Shown here: positions 47,867 through 59,261 of the stretch, one piece after another
Position numbering within the stretch: the stretch's first letter is position 1
Layout: every line of letters begins with the position of its first letter
DNA from: Diogma glabrata
Lineage: Eukaryota > Arthropoda > Insecta > Diptera > Cylindrotomidae
Assembly: GCA_963693315.1 (NCBI GenBank)
Contig: OY856187.1
Span: forward strand, 1,687,159-1,751,158
DNA length: 64,000 nucleotides
Direction of reading: 5' to 3'
Position numbers and translations under genes: made by a program
Notes under the pieces: generated by a model
The model's database searches: none
Told to the model about the DNA's origin: nothing
What the model saw: the letters and a program-made list of their open reading frames with translations, nothing else

Positions 47867-49171
47867 TACATATTTAAGACAATTTTCCAGTTTTTCATGT
47901 TTTTACAATCGTTAAAGGAAATGAAGCTGGCTTTTATGTGAAATGGAAATTATTTAAATAAATTATAGATGAAATGAAACCGGTTGCATAATAATGATGT
48001 ATATAAGAAAACAGATGTTGCAAAGACAAAGGAGAAATGCTATTTTAGATTAAATTCGACTTAATAACATGCAGTTGGAGATGTTTCTTGAATGAGATAA
48101 ACCATGTTAATACAACTCATTGACCAGTTTAATGTATAAGCAATATGGGCTCATTAGAAATGCATAGTATTCAACTTTTCGTATATTTTAAAATTTTACA
48201 GGCCAAATAACGTTAGTTTTCTTTATTCGAAATCTTGTACCAGCATTCTATAGTATTTTGTTTTTATTTAATCACAATTTAAAATTAACGCTTTTTAATT
48301 TTCCAAACCAGAATATATTTTTGATTTATTTTAAATTTTATGCAAAAACTGCTTCTTTAATAATCTTAATGTCATCAATCAATTTTTTACTTAATTCGGT
48401 AGTTTTTTTTTCTTAAAATAAAGATTGAAATTATAGTAAAGCAGAAATTTAAATTTCAAATATTAAACCTTGACCTTTCTCATTTACAGTAAAATTAGAA
48501 TTGTTGTTAATATTTAAAAAAATTCAATGTAAAAACCACTAAATAGCATTTAACATTGGTATTTAATTGTTTTTTAGTATGTGAATCTGGTTTATTAAAT
48601 TTTAATAATGAACCAAGAATATAAGATCTTGGTTACAATTTTTACAAGACTTTTCTTTACTGAAACAAAAAAGTTATGTAAGGTATACAGAAAGTTTTTC
48701 GACGGTGAAGAGGTAATTAGATAATTAAATTTGATTACAGCCAACTCCTTATCAAAATAAAGTTAAATAATAAAAAAACAATAAATGTACAAAAGAAAAA
48801 ATAATTCCTCAAAAACTTCAATTAACTAAAAGCGCAACAAAAAATCAAATGAAAAGAGAATGAAAATAAAATAAATTAATATTTATTACCATTTTGTGCT
48901 GTTGAGTTTCGATTGAAATGTCAACAGAATATTATAGTTATGGTTTTTATTTATCATCAATTAATTTTTTTCTATGCGAAAAGTAAACTCACTAGTGTAA
49001 AAAAATAACAAATTATAGTTGCTATGGTTTTTCATATAATTTTACGAAGTATTTTAAACAACGCAACCATGAAAAAATAGAATATGAATTTTGAATGTTT
49101 TGTTGTCGATTTATAACTTTATAATTTGTAGTAAATATCAATTATATATTACTATCATAGAAAAAATTGCA
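47867..49171. other. AT-rich stretch without recognisable gene
   Basis: No ORF or repeat recognised. Confidence 0.4.
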
Positions 49172-49290
49172 TTTCCTACGCGAGATAAAAACGTTTTTCG
49201 TTCGTAAACATGTCTCACTCGACGCTAGCGCGTCTCGTGAACAAATGTTTTCTCACGAAAAAAACAATGTTTTCATCTCTTGTAGGAAAA
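49172..49290. repeat. 120-bp imperfect palindrome
   Basis: TTTCCTACGCGAGATAAAAA at 49172 pairs with its near complement (CATCTCTTGTAGGAAA) at the right. The core has CTCACTCGACGCTAGCGCGT, itself partly self-complementary. A MITE-like unit or fragment. Confidence 0.6.
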
Positions 49291-49644
49291 TATACTATTT
49301 ACTGGCCTTTTAACTTTTAAGTGTAAGACATGGTGAGTTACAGGTAAATCTGTAATGATTATAAATAATGTAATGTAATGATTAACAATCATAATTTTAG
49401 ATACTCTCAATTTCAAACTTTAATCAACTGGGAAATGTAATATATGATGTCTCTACAACATTTTTGTTGTTTCTTAGATGTTTGATCGATTTTATGAAAT
49501 CAAATTTAGAAAATTGGTGAATTTTATGAAATCAAATTTAATTGTAGCAGTTAAGTACAATTTAGCAACCTAACTGGAATTCACATATAATTTTGAATAC
49601 ATATTACAACAAGCATTATATTTAAATATCTTAAATTTAATTTC
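49291..49644. other. AT-rich stretch
   Basis: A 25-bp phrase (TTTTATGAAATCAAATTTAG/A) is repeated in tandem near 49490-49542. No gene. Confidence 0.4.
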
Positions 49645-49716
49645 TATCTACCTATCTATCTATCTATCTATCTATATCTATCTATCTATCTGTATTCTAT
49701 CTATCTATATAAAAAA
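49645..49716. repeat. (TCTA)n microsatellite
   Basis: About 70 bp of TCTA/CTAT units with interruptions, next to two Helitron 5' ends. Confidence 0.9.
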
Positions 49717-50094
49717 TCGTCAAAATTCAAAAAAATTTATTTTTCGGCACATCTACTACTCAAGACCTTTCCAACGAAGTACATATTGCCACACTTTTGA
49801 TGGAGCAAATATTTCAAAATTATACCACAAAAATATTGCTTACGTATTTATATATGGATATAGATTGATTTTGAATTGTGAAACAAATAACTTGAAAAGA
49901 AAAAAAACAAAATAACCGAAAAAAAACTCAAAAAACACACCTATCCTATTTCTGAAAAAAATGTTCAAAATTCAAAAAAAGTATTTTTCGGCACATCTAC
50001 TCCTCATGCCAACGATACATATTGCCACACTTTTGATGGGGCAAATATTTTAAAATTGTACCGCAAAAATATTGCTTACGTATTTATATATAGA
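49717..50094 (-). mobile_element. Helitron H2 relative, minus strand, 3'-truncated, doubled 5' end
   Basis: Reverse complement of the H2 family: 5' end TCTATATATAAATACGTAAG at 50094, with T at 50095 giving the expected preceding A. A second 5'-type end begins near 49865 (TCCATATATAAATACGTAAG on the minus strand). GGCACATCTACT blocks match both units. The terminal hairpin and CTAG are missing. Confidence 0.8.
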
Positions 50095-50719
50095 TAAAAA
50101 TTAATGTTTGTTTGTTTGTTTGTTCGTATTTGATAATCTCCGAAACCACTGCACCTATTTGAAAATTTAAAGGTATATTATGCCAGATGAACATAGGCTA
50201 TATATTATGTATATAAATGGAACCCCAGGGTTTGGCCTAAATGTTGATAATTATATTAATTGGGTTAAATATCGGTTTATTAACTTGGCTTGCTTTGATC
50301 AATGTTTTTTACGTTGAACATAATTTTATGAAATTGAAAAATGAAAGTATAATCCGACTAACAATTACATTTGTATATCAAAATTATATATATTGGAATT
50401 TCACACATTATGATCTTACAAATTTTTTCATCTACACCAAATATGTTGTTGGTTTGCAATTATATGTAATACGTGTTTCTAAAACTAAGTGAAGATAGTT
50501 GATAACATCGATTATATCGATTTAAAGCTCAAAACTACGAAATGGAATTCGCACAAATATACTATACAAAAAAGCATAGCTTATGTATAATCAAACACGG
50601 ATAGCAATCATGATGAGCAAACTAATTAAAAATGGTGGCCCTTAGTCGGCTACATGTTTTCAATAGTGATTTGCAAACGGTAACAATGCGTTAATACCAA
50701 TGAATTTAGTATATCTTCC

Positions 50720-50936
50720 CGCCCGCAGGAACATATGTAAAATTTAAAATTTTGAATCTACGAGTGTGACAACCCCGCGTACTTTAGTACCTGCTATTGG
50801 CAAATCAGTTAACTTGAGATATTGCATACCACTGGCATTGGCAGTAGTTGTGACTGATATAAGTGGATAAGTGATATTTTAGGGGTGCTAGCCAATGAAC
50901 TTTTTTTCAATTAACGATAGGACCTTTAGTCTTAGT
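50720..50936 (+). repeat. Poly(A) retroposon family P, copy G (5' part)
   Basis: TGAATCTACGAGTGTGACAA, CTGCTATTGGCAAATCAG and CCACTGGCATTGGCAG. Ends in the hAT target site GTCTTAGT (50929-50936) and resumes at 51690. Confidence 0.8.
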
Positions 50937-51689
50937 TAGGGTTTCTCATTTCCCGTAGAAATTCAAATCCTGGGAAGCCGGGACAAAAAATATTAAATTC
51001 CCGGGATCCCGGGAAATCCCGCGGGAAACGCTAAAAAGCTAGATTTTTCTAATTGGGAGGTAGAAAAATGTGTAAAATTAAAACAGCACAAAAAATGCGC
51101 TATTGATTTTTAAATTTCCAATATTTTTAATTAGAAAAACTTCAAAAATTAAATAAAAAAGAATACATAAAAACAAAACAAAAATAGATTCATAATACTA
51201 ATTTTTAAACAATTTTTCAAAAAACTAGGTTGCCAATGGCGCCATCACTCAATTTCGTCCGAATCGTGACGAAACGTCCATTGATCCATCCAGTGAACCA
51301 TCCGTCCAAGAGAACCATTAAACATAAATTAAGAGAAATGAAGCGCAAGTTTTAGGTAGATTTCTCAGACAAATCTACCTATTTTAAGTTTGATTGGTTT
51401 TAATTTGTTGTGTTTATATATGTCAAAAAAACCATGATACGATATGTGTCAAAAAAAACATTTTCCTAATTTTGAACGAAATTAATTACTACAGAGAGAA
51501 AAGAATTAAAAACTACTCGATTTTCGAGTGAGAAAACTTTTAATATCTTTGAAAAAAGTACAAAAAAATGTATTAAAAATTAGCGGGATAGCCGGGATCC
51601 CGGGATGAAATCACGGGAAAACGGGATTAAAATTTACCCCCGGGATCCCCGGGAAAACGAGATCCCGGGATCCCGTTTGAGAAACACTA
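50937..51689 (-). mobile_element. hAT deletion derivative (CCCGGG family), 753 bp
   Basis: Ends TAGGGTTTCTC and, inverted, TAGTGTTTCTC, with an exact 8-bp duplication GTCTTAGT on both sides (50929-50936, 51690-51697). Both subterminal regions carry GGGATCCCGGG-type palindromes. On the minus strand 51220-51290 encodes the tail of the hATC domain (as at 36760-36861). The rest of the transposase is deleted. A small hairpin, TAGGTAGATTT/AAATCTACCTA, sits near 51353-51383. Confidence 0.92.
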
Positions 51690-52110
51690 GTCTTAGTTAT
51701 GAAATATTCTTTGACGGTGACACACAGTTTTTTTAAATAAAATGTGTTTTGGGTACTAAAGGCATTATAATGTGTGTCATATATGCTGGATTGAGGAAAA
51801 AAATGCGTTACGTTATATTGGTATATGCTTCTAGCACTAGGATAATTAGTAACCCAATTTTAGCTTTGCTTTCCTGCAAATTTGAAAAAAAGTATTTTAT
51901 TTTTATTTCCTCCATCCTATCATGAAATATTGCCCTATGTCGTACATTATTATGTGAAAGGATTTATTATTTAGTTTTCCATTCCTTAAAAAGAATATAA
52001 AAATCCGAAAAATGACATTTTCGTCCAACTACGTCTTAAGAAGCATGCTGTTGTGGAACCTAGGTCTTAAAAAGTTTTTGTGTGTTGTTGTGACACATAT
52101 TGTAATGCAA
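51690..52110 (+). repeat. Poly(A) retroposon family P, copy G (3' part)
   Basis: Continues copy G after the hAT insertion (GTCTTAGTTATGAAATATTC) through GTTGTGGAACCTAGGTCTTA and TTGTGTGTTGTTGTGACACA to about 52110; no clear poly(A) tail. Confidence 0.8.
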
Positions 52111-52184
52111 AATATGTCAAATACTTTGAAATTGCACAAATTTTTTTGAAGTTTTCGGTGAAAAAGATGATGAACAATGTCATT

Positions 52185-52413
52185 GAAGCTAAAATTTTGA
52201 ATGGAAATTCGACGGGGAAGATGTAGTGTTACCACGTATTCCAATTCGTGTTATCACGTATTCCAACAGATATGGCATTTGAATTCAAACGTTTGTTCTT
52301 CACCGCAACTATTCCAATGAGCATCAACAAAGCACAAGGACAGTTACTGCAAGTATGTGGACTGGAGAATCGGTGCTTCTCACACTGTATGTGGCTAACG
52401 CGTTAGGAAAACC
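52185..52413 (+). pseudogene. Helitron helicase C-terminal relic
   Basis: With frame changes, reads RIPIIPTDMAFEFKR-like sequence (near 52250), then FTATIPMSINKAQGQLL and QVCGLENRCFSH. This corresponds to PTDMPF.FKRLQFP, AFAITI.....AQGQTL and EVCGL in the helicase pseudogenes at 58.9 and 61.2 kb. It matches the end of the PIF1-like helicase of Helitrons and supports the Helitron reading of the surrounding element. Confidence 0.8.
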
Positions 52414-52489
52414 TTCTGATTTATTCGTGTACTAGACGGAAAAACAAAAAATATAGTGTGCGGCAATATGCGACGGGTATAATGTTTTT

Positions 52490-52635
52490 TATTTTGTTTT
52501 TTTTTTTTGAATAAAATGTGTTGTGTTATAGGGTTTACAATATGTGTCACAACAACACTTAAATACCTTTTAAGACCTATAGGTCCCACAACAACTGGCG
52601 TTCTAAGGTCATGATGAACGATTTTTTTTAAACCT
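52490..52635 (-). repeat. Poly(A) retroposon family P, copy H (3' fragment)
   Basis: Poly(T), then GAATAAAATGTGTTGTGT, CACAACAACACTTAAATACC and GACCTATAGGTCCCACAACA: the last ~140 bp of the family on the minus strand. Confidence 0.75.
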
Positions 52636-52658
52636 CTGCGGGTTGAAATCACCTGAGA

Positions 52659-53345
52659 CTAAGGATTCCGGCAAACTATTCCATTTGTATGCAGTTCGGG
52701 CAAAGAAGTCTTTCTGCGATCTGCCACTATGACAGCGTGGGATCTCGACCGTTGACTGGTTGCGGTAGCCGATTGTCGAGTGGAACGGGGGTAAGAATAA
52801 GTTTGAGGCATGATGCTGCTGATTTCATCTGAGCACTGTTGATGACGATATTTGTAAAAAACAACGAGGTCAGCAGCAGTGCGACGATGTTGTGGGGAAT
52901 CAAGTTTTGATGTCAAAGTTCGATCACCCACAATTCGTATAGTCGGCTTTTGAACAGAGTCCAAAAGGGCCAAGATGGAAACAGAAGCAGCACCCTAAAC
53001 TTGACAACAGTACTCCTTACAGGGACGAATATAGGACTTATAAACATGGAGCAATTGGTATGGAGTGAAAAATGTTTTGCATCTATTTAGGAGGCCGAGT
53101 TTTTTAGACGCGCTTTTTGCCATCGCCATTACATGATCGTTCCAGAGTAGGTCATTTGAAACTGTGACACCCAATAAACGAATGTTTTTACATTCACCTA
53201 TAGGTTCATCACACATACTGAATAAAATATCTTTGGGGAACTCGGTCTTTAATCTGGAAACAATCAACAGCTGTGTTTTGGTAGAGTTGAAATTGACAAG
53301 GTTTTGGTCACCCCAGTCGGCGACTTTGAAAGCATTTTTCATTTT
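52659..53345 (-). pseudogene. Jockey-group LINE reverse transcriptase C-terminal fragment
   Basis: Minus strand, one frame across 53342-52659 with a single stop near 52995. The context V-stop-GAAS suggests TGG became TAG, since WGAAS is usual there. Motifs: ADWGDQNLVNFNSTKTQ, NIRLLGVTVSNDLLW, KLGLLNRCKTFFTP, VYKSYIRPCKEYCCQV, and the tail STRQSATATS. Same group as the LINE at 9.2-12.2 kb but not the same element. The catalytic core is absent. Confidence 0.9.
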
Positions 53346-53725
53346 TTCTCAGAAAAACTTCTTTAGGACAGCTTTTGTGTGTTTCGTGTTGGAAACAAAT
53401 ACAATGCATGAGCACTGTGAACATTTGTGAATCTATTTTTGTTCTGTGTAATGTTTTATATAGAGATGACGCACCTCTACTAATTCAACAAGTCATTTAA
53501 ATTTTTTTATTGCTTACTTGAAAACTTATTTGATCGCTAATTTTTCATATATCCGAACTGATCAGCTAGAATGCTGATTATTTTTCATTCATATTTTTAA
53601 AAAGAAAAATTGTATGTTATCATTTCTCATTACCAGTTTTTGAAATCATTGCTCCTATACGTCAACAAAATGTCGGCGCAAAAACTTTATTTATAAGTGT
53701 AGCAAAGCACGCCGGGTCCTGCTAG

Positions 53726-54344
53726 TATTTAATAAAATTTGTTTTGTTACAAAATTTTTTTTGATTTTTGCCATTTTTATTATAACTGGATCTGAGAATC
53801 CAGTTATGATCCGGGATATTATATTTAAAAATAAAAAAAACCAATATGGCCCAAGCCAGGAAAAAAATTCTCTAAGGAAAATGATTTACTTGGTCATACT
53901 AACTAATGATTTCCTGATTACAAAAGTTATATAACTATATATAAAAAAAGAAGTAATAGATAAGAGCAAACTGCTTTGGCTTCTATGTGTGTTGATTGAT
54001 GTTTTCCAAAATAAAATCCTGCATATGTTTTATTTTGTTACAAGAGACTTTCGCACTAGTATGTCTCCGAGAAGTGGTCTAACTAAATCCAGTGACGATG
54101 CAATATAATTTGTCCCACGTGCCCAATAATATAACAGCCGTTCCAAGACTACAATCCGTATACAGTTCCCTTAAGGTGTCGGCTATGACTTCCACAAATT
54201 ATTTGGATTATAACAACAGCGCTTTAACAATAATAACCCTCTCTTATACGACGTAACTCCCTTGCTCAGTAATAACGACGTAATATGTATATGCGAAGAA
54301 CCGATCAGTTTAAAAACTCTTTAATGAAAAATTTTACTCAATAA
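53726..54344. other. Stretch without recognisable gene
   Basis: A short stem (AACTGGATCTGAGAATCCAGTT, near 53788) is visible. Otherwise nothing. Confidence 0.4.
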
Positions 54345-54616
54345 TTTTTTTATGTAAAATATCATTTCTTTTCAAACTGCCTTCTTCAATGGTACACAAT
54401 TATCCTTATAACTCTAGCTTAGCCTTTTTTTGAGCTTAAAAATAATATAATTTTTTTGTTTTTGAAAATTCTTTCAATAAATAAACTTTAACAAAATAAC
54501 TTTTATGAAACATATTTTTTTTCCTTAAAACTGTATTCTTCAATCGTTCACAGTTATCATTATAGCTCTAGTTTGAATTTTTGTCAGTTTAAAAATAGTA
54601 TAATTTTTTTGTAGAA
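54345..54616 (+). repeat. Direct repeat, two diverged copies about 170 bp apart
   Basis: CTTCTTCAATGGTACACAAT.ATC.TTATA.CTCTAG and TTTAAAAATA.TATAATTTTTTTGT recur at about 54380-54460 and 54538-54613. Confidence 0.6.
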
Positions 54617-56269
54617 TTAAATCGGGTGTTGGCCATCACTTTCGTTTTCAGTTTTCACCAAAATTATCCACTGCCATTTTACACGGGTTAACTTATGTCT
54701 TCTCAAAAAAAGGAAGCATCGAACGTGAGCACTGATTCGATTATCACTTCGTGATCGCGGAATTTTATTCTTTTTATAACTTAACCGAGCGCTCAAATAA
54801 AATTTTATATTTTTAAATTTTTTATTTTTGAATTTAATACCACAAAAAAAAGAAACTGAATATTCTCGGATTTTTATCAAACGAACCGATCTAATTTCTA
54901 GTAGACTTTCTGATGTTTTGTTACAAAAGCTAGTGTGTCTTACCAGCGCGACCTGCGTTTCCAAACTGCACTCTTGTTCGGAAAAAGCGTTCGCACTAGT
55001 AATACAATCTACTTTTGTGTAAACTTTTATGCTCAGATTTAAAAAACATAAATTTTTTGAAGAAGACTTTCTTTTTGAAATTTAATGCCCTTATGCTAGT
55101 ACTTGTTGAACGGGTTGCTTTTAGAAAAAAATAATGTCTGTCTGTCTACCGGCTATCGATCGGCTAGCATGGTCATCCAACATGGTCGACAAAAACTAGA
55201 AAACTAATAGACCGATTTCATACATTTTAATTTTTAGATATATGTTTTGCTAATGCGGCGAGCCGCAAATATGATTAGTTCAATAACTATACCTCAAGTG
55301 AGCCACAAAAAAAATGTTGCGGATTAAATGTCGTTTTTTCCCAAAAGTTGTATATAAAAGAGCAATGTTTTTTTAACAATTTTCTGAGTGAATCCAGGTT
55401 CTACCACTTCTAAATAATAAACAGTTGGAAAATATCTTGTTGTTGCAGTGTTGTTTGTTAAATGTCGTTTTCACAATAGTTGTAATTATTGAAAAGAAAT
55501 ATTTTTCAAAATGTCAAATGTCAAAATGTCTCTCTATGTGGTATGTCAAAATGCCAAATAGAGAGGGTTTCTAACAAGTTTTCTAAATAAATAGGAGCAA
55601 CTGGGTTATAAAATATCTTGTAGTATCATATTAAATTTCGTTCGATTTTGCAAAACATAATACATTCGTTCCTCTTGTTGGAATATCGTTCCCAAAAATT
55701 TTGAGTGAACTTTAAATGTGTATTAATGAATATTTTATGTTGCATTCCTTTAAACTAATCATTTTGACCACTACAAATTTTAATATTTGTTTTGATATTG
55801 GTTCGCTCGACTCGAGATGTAGTAGATTAAAACATAAAATAGTTATTTTGTTCGCCATAAAATTTAAATTTATATTAAGTGTCTGTTCAGCTTTTTTTCC
55901 CCTACGTACATTATGTTTACATTTGCTTTTCTTATATATAAACTGACATGTTAATTAAAACAGAACGGATCCGTTCTGTTTTCACAATTAGCATCTCTCT
56001 ACTCTACCTGTTATCGGTCATCATACAATATAAATTATACCATTAATTTTTTGCCACGTACATATTTGAAATAACGCGAAAAAAGCAAATAAACAGATTG
56101 CTTCAAATTATTATAATATTTCATTTTAAGTAATCAAATATTTGCAAATTTAATATTTTGATCTACATTCTACATATGTACATATATATAGTTAGTTATA
56201 CTAGCGCAGAAAGAGTATAAAAATGGAACAAAAAAGTAGATAAATAGATTAAAAAGTTTTTTCTATGAT
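54617..56269. other. Stretch without a supported gene
   Basis: The longest frame (54617-54964 minus, 115 codons) is basic and shows no motif I recognise. 55085-55260 contains TGTCTGTCTACCGGCTATCG and looks like an old repeat. A run near 55500-55565 repeats AAATGTCAAA/AAATGCCAAA. No gene can be supported. Confidence 0.35.
55957..55982. repeat. Perfect 26-bp palindrome
   Basis: AAAACAGAACGGA followed immediately by its exact reverse complement, centred on GGATCC. No further context. Confidence 0.9.
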
Positions 56270-56305
56270 TTACATATCTATCTATCTATCTATATAATCT
56301 ATCTA
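56270..56305. repeat. (TCTA)n microsatellite at Helitron 5' flank
   Basis: ATCTATCTATC units directly before the Helitron start at 56306. Confidence 0.85.
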
Positions 56306-56707
56306 TCTGTATAAATAAAAATGTAAATGTTCGTTTGTTCAAAATAGGTAATCTCCGAAAGTACTTGATCGAATCTTTTGAAATTTGGACACAACGTTGC
56401 ATTCAAATACAGGAAGGTTGTTACATAGTTTTTTTTTTTTTTTTTAATTTTTTTTTTTTTCGCTATACATATGTTTATGTTTTATAACGTAGGCTGTCAA
56501 CAATTACAAGTGTCTCACCTGCTTTATTCTCAAATCACTCAACTTTATGGTCGATTTTAACTTCATGCTCAATTTAATCGATTAGTTTCGTATAGTGATA
56601 ATCCCAAAGATTATTTTATCTAATTTGTAAACCAATAAGGTTGCAATGTGTTCTCCTTTCGGTAGGACTGTCCTCGGTAGGAGCAAAAATGTCCTCAGTT
56701 CTCATCT
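56306..56707 (+). repeat. First copy of the doubled Helitron 5' segment
   Basis: About 400 bp from the TC start through CACAACGTTGCATTCAAATA, CAACTTTATGGTCGATTTTA and GTCCTCGGTAGGAGCAAAAA. Repeated head to tail from 56708 to about 57112 with few differences. Frames such as 56641-56964 run through the junction and are artefacts. Confidence 0.92.
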
Positions 56708-57112
56708 TCTATATAAATAAAAATGTAAATGTTCGTTTGTTCAAAATAGGTAATCTCCGAAAGTACTTGATCGAATCTTTTGAAATTTGGACACAACGTT
56801 GCATTCAAATACAGGAAGGTTGTTACATAGTTTTTTTTTTTTTTTTTTTTAATTTTTTTTTTTTCGCTATACATATGTTTATGTTTTATAACGTAGGCTG
56901 TCAACAATTACAAGTGTCTCACCTGCTTTATTCTCAAATCACTCAACTTTATGGTCGATTTTAACTTCATGCTCAATTTAATCGATTAGTTTCGTATAGT
57001 GATAATCCCAAAGATTATTTTATCTAATTTGTGTAAACCAATAAGGTTGCAATGTGTTCTCCTTTCGGTAGGACTGTCCTCGGTAGGAGCAAAAATGTCC
57101 TCAGTTCTCATA
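56708..57112 (+). repeat. Second copy of the doubled Helitron 5' segment
   Basis: Begins TCTATATAAATAAAAATG, a second potential Helitron start, and runs to CCTCAGTTCTCAT, after which the unique interior begins. Confidence 0.92.
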
Positions 57113-57775
57113 TGCTATAAAAATATTCTCCTTGAAGCAATCTGTAATACAATATTTTACACTGAACAAAATAGATCTTTTTGCTACATATTTCTCCCAA
57201 TATGGATCAGGAAAATAAAAAATCGTGATTGCACCTTTACTTATATCAAAATAACTGATTATTAAAATTTGTGTCGCAAGGTTGGTAACAATATCAATTA
57301 ATTTACATTGCTCTATAATATATGTGAATATCTTTACTTTTACTATATCGCACGATCAGGTGGTGAACCATTGTTTAAGCAATTTTGGATTCAATCCACC
57401 GTTAAACATCTGTTTTTTTTAAATAACTTCTGTTACTAATTATCTGTTCTTAGTATTATAAATGAAATAGCTGATCTGCATATTATTTGTGATTGTTATA
57501 AATTAAAGCTTTTGGCTACAGAAAACTTACCATTTTGAAGGAAATTTAAATATATAAAACAGTACTGTGTATGAATAACTAACTAACAACTTGCGCTTAT
57601 TGATTCTTATGAAAGTGACAATGAATCAGATGGTAAGTTTAGCTGTATTTCTGAGTACTTAAAAACATTAAATTTAAGTGATTCGAGTGTAGAAATAGCA
57701 TTGAAGGCCGATAACATCAATACGAATTTGCATGCTATCATCCATCATAAATAAATAAAAGGATTACAGAAGTAA

Positions 57776-59197
57776 TTGTCGTATGTGCAATCAAATATTC
57801 CAAAGCTAACGTTTGAACAAAAAACAATTTACGATCAACTAATGCAAAATGTTGATAACGGGGTTGGAGGAATCTTTTTCGTAGATGCGCCAGGAGGAAC
57901 TGGCAAAACGTTTCTAATCAGACTGATTTTAGCAGCAATTCGATCGCAAAATAGCATAGCTTTAGCTCTTGCGCCTTCCGGCATAGCTGCAACATTGCTA
58001 CCAGGTGGAAGAACTGCTCATTCCGCTTTGAAATTGCCATTACACATGCAATTCATTGAAACGCCCACATGCAACATTTCCAAAGGATTGGGAATGGGAA
58101 AAGTATTGCAGAAATGTAAACTAATCATTTATGATGAATGCACAATGGCGCACAAAAAACCACTTGAAGCGCTTGATCGATTATTGCAAGATTTGCGTGG
58201 AAATACCAGACCATTTGGGAATGCTTTCATATTGCTTGCAGGAGATTTCAGACAAACATTACCTGTAGTTTCCCGATCAACACCAGCGGATGAAATAAAT
58301 GCTTGCCTGAAATATTCTACTTTGTGGCGACACGTAAAAACGTTAAAATTAACTATAAACATGTGTGTTCTCCTCCAAAAAGATAAATCAGCTGAGATAT
58401 TCTCATATCAATTGCTGAGAATTGGTGACAGAAAGGTGCCGGTTGATTTTACAAAAGGACGAATTTTACTGCCTCATAACATCTGCAATTTAGTGTCGTC
58501 AAAAGAGGAATTAATGAAAAAGTATTTCCTGATATTCAAATTAATCATAAGAATCACGATTGGCTGAGTGAACGAATCATTCTTGCAGCCAAAAACAAAG
58601 ACGTCAATGAACTTAACAGTTTATTTCTGTCTAATATTCAAAGCGAGGAAGTCACATACAAGTCCGTAGACACTGTCATGGAAGCAGATGAAGCAGTTAA
58701 CTATCCAACAGAATTTTTGAATTCACTTGATCTACCAGGGATGCCACCACATGTACTGCAATTAAAAATTGGTGTGCCAATCATCATGTTGCGTAATATC
58801 AATCAGCCAAAACTTTGCAATGGCACGCGACTCACAGTAAAAAAATTATTGAGCAACGTAGTAGAAGCATTAATCTTGAATAGAGCTTTCAAAAGCGAAG
58901 ATGTCCTCATCCCTCGCATACCCATGATACCAACAGATATGCCATTTCAATTTAAAAGATTGCAATTCCCAATTCGATTGGCATTTGCAATCACCATCAC
59001 TAATCACCACATAGCTCAGGGCCAAACATTGGAAGTATGTGGTTTAGATCAAGATAACGATTGTTTCTCACATGGACAGTTATATGTTGATAATACGCTA
59101 TAATACGCTATGTTCTAGAGTTGGCAAACCAGGCATTCTCTATATCCTTACAGTCAATGGATCAACAAAAAACAGTGTATACCCTCAAGTATTATGA
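57776..59197 (+). pseudogene. PIF1-like Helitron helicase, left copy, broken
   Basis: A SF1 DNA helicase domain that would unwind DNA during rolling-circle transposition. The first frame (57776-58567) has Walker A APGGTGKT near residues 38-45, Walker B IIYDECTMAH near 117-126 and motif III AGDFRQTLP near 155-163. A one-base shift near 58520 moves the frame; DWLSERIILAAKN continues. The second part (58678-59103) has IMLRNINQPKLCNGTRLTV and ITNHHIAQGQTLEVCGL. After a stop and small duplication (TAATACGCTA twice), SRVGKPGILYILTVNGS follows and ends at 59197. The frame opens at a TTG just after a stop codon, so no normal start is visible. N-terminal Rep is missing. Confidence 0.93.
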
Positions 59198-59261
59198 AAT
59201 AAAACATATTAGAAAGGTGAGTGTTTTGTTTTCTTTATTTCTTATATTCAACCAGACTTAA

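Larger units (their letters stand above)
50095..53725 (+). mobile_element. Helitron H3 carrying several later insertions
   Basis: The left part has TGTTTGTTTGTTTGTTCGTA and TGATAATCTCCGAAACCACT, typical of insect Helitron 5' regions. The exact 5' tip was lost or separated by the minus-strand H2 insertion. The right end GCACGCCGGGTCCTGCTAG (CTAG at 53722-53725) is followed by T. Inside are retroposon copies G and H, a hAT deletion derivative, a helicase relic and a LINE fragment. Confidence 0.65.

Noticed and set aside
54617..54964. 115-codon minus-strand ORF, basic, near 54.8 kb
   Set aside because: No recognisable motif, no neighbouring exons or splice signals, and a length possible by chance; left unannotated as a gene.
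56641..57265. Frames starting MQCVLLSVGLSSVGAKMSSV, seen also at 62962-63895
   Set aside because: Their repetition comes from the doubled Helitron 5' segment; they run through poly(T) blocks and Helitron starts and are not protein genes.
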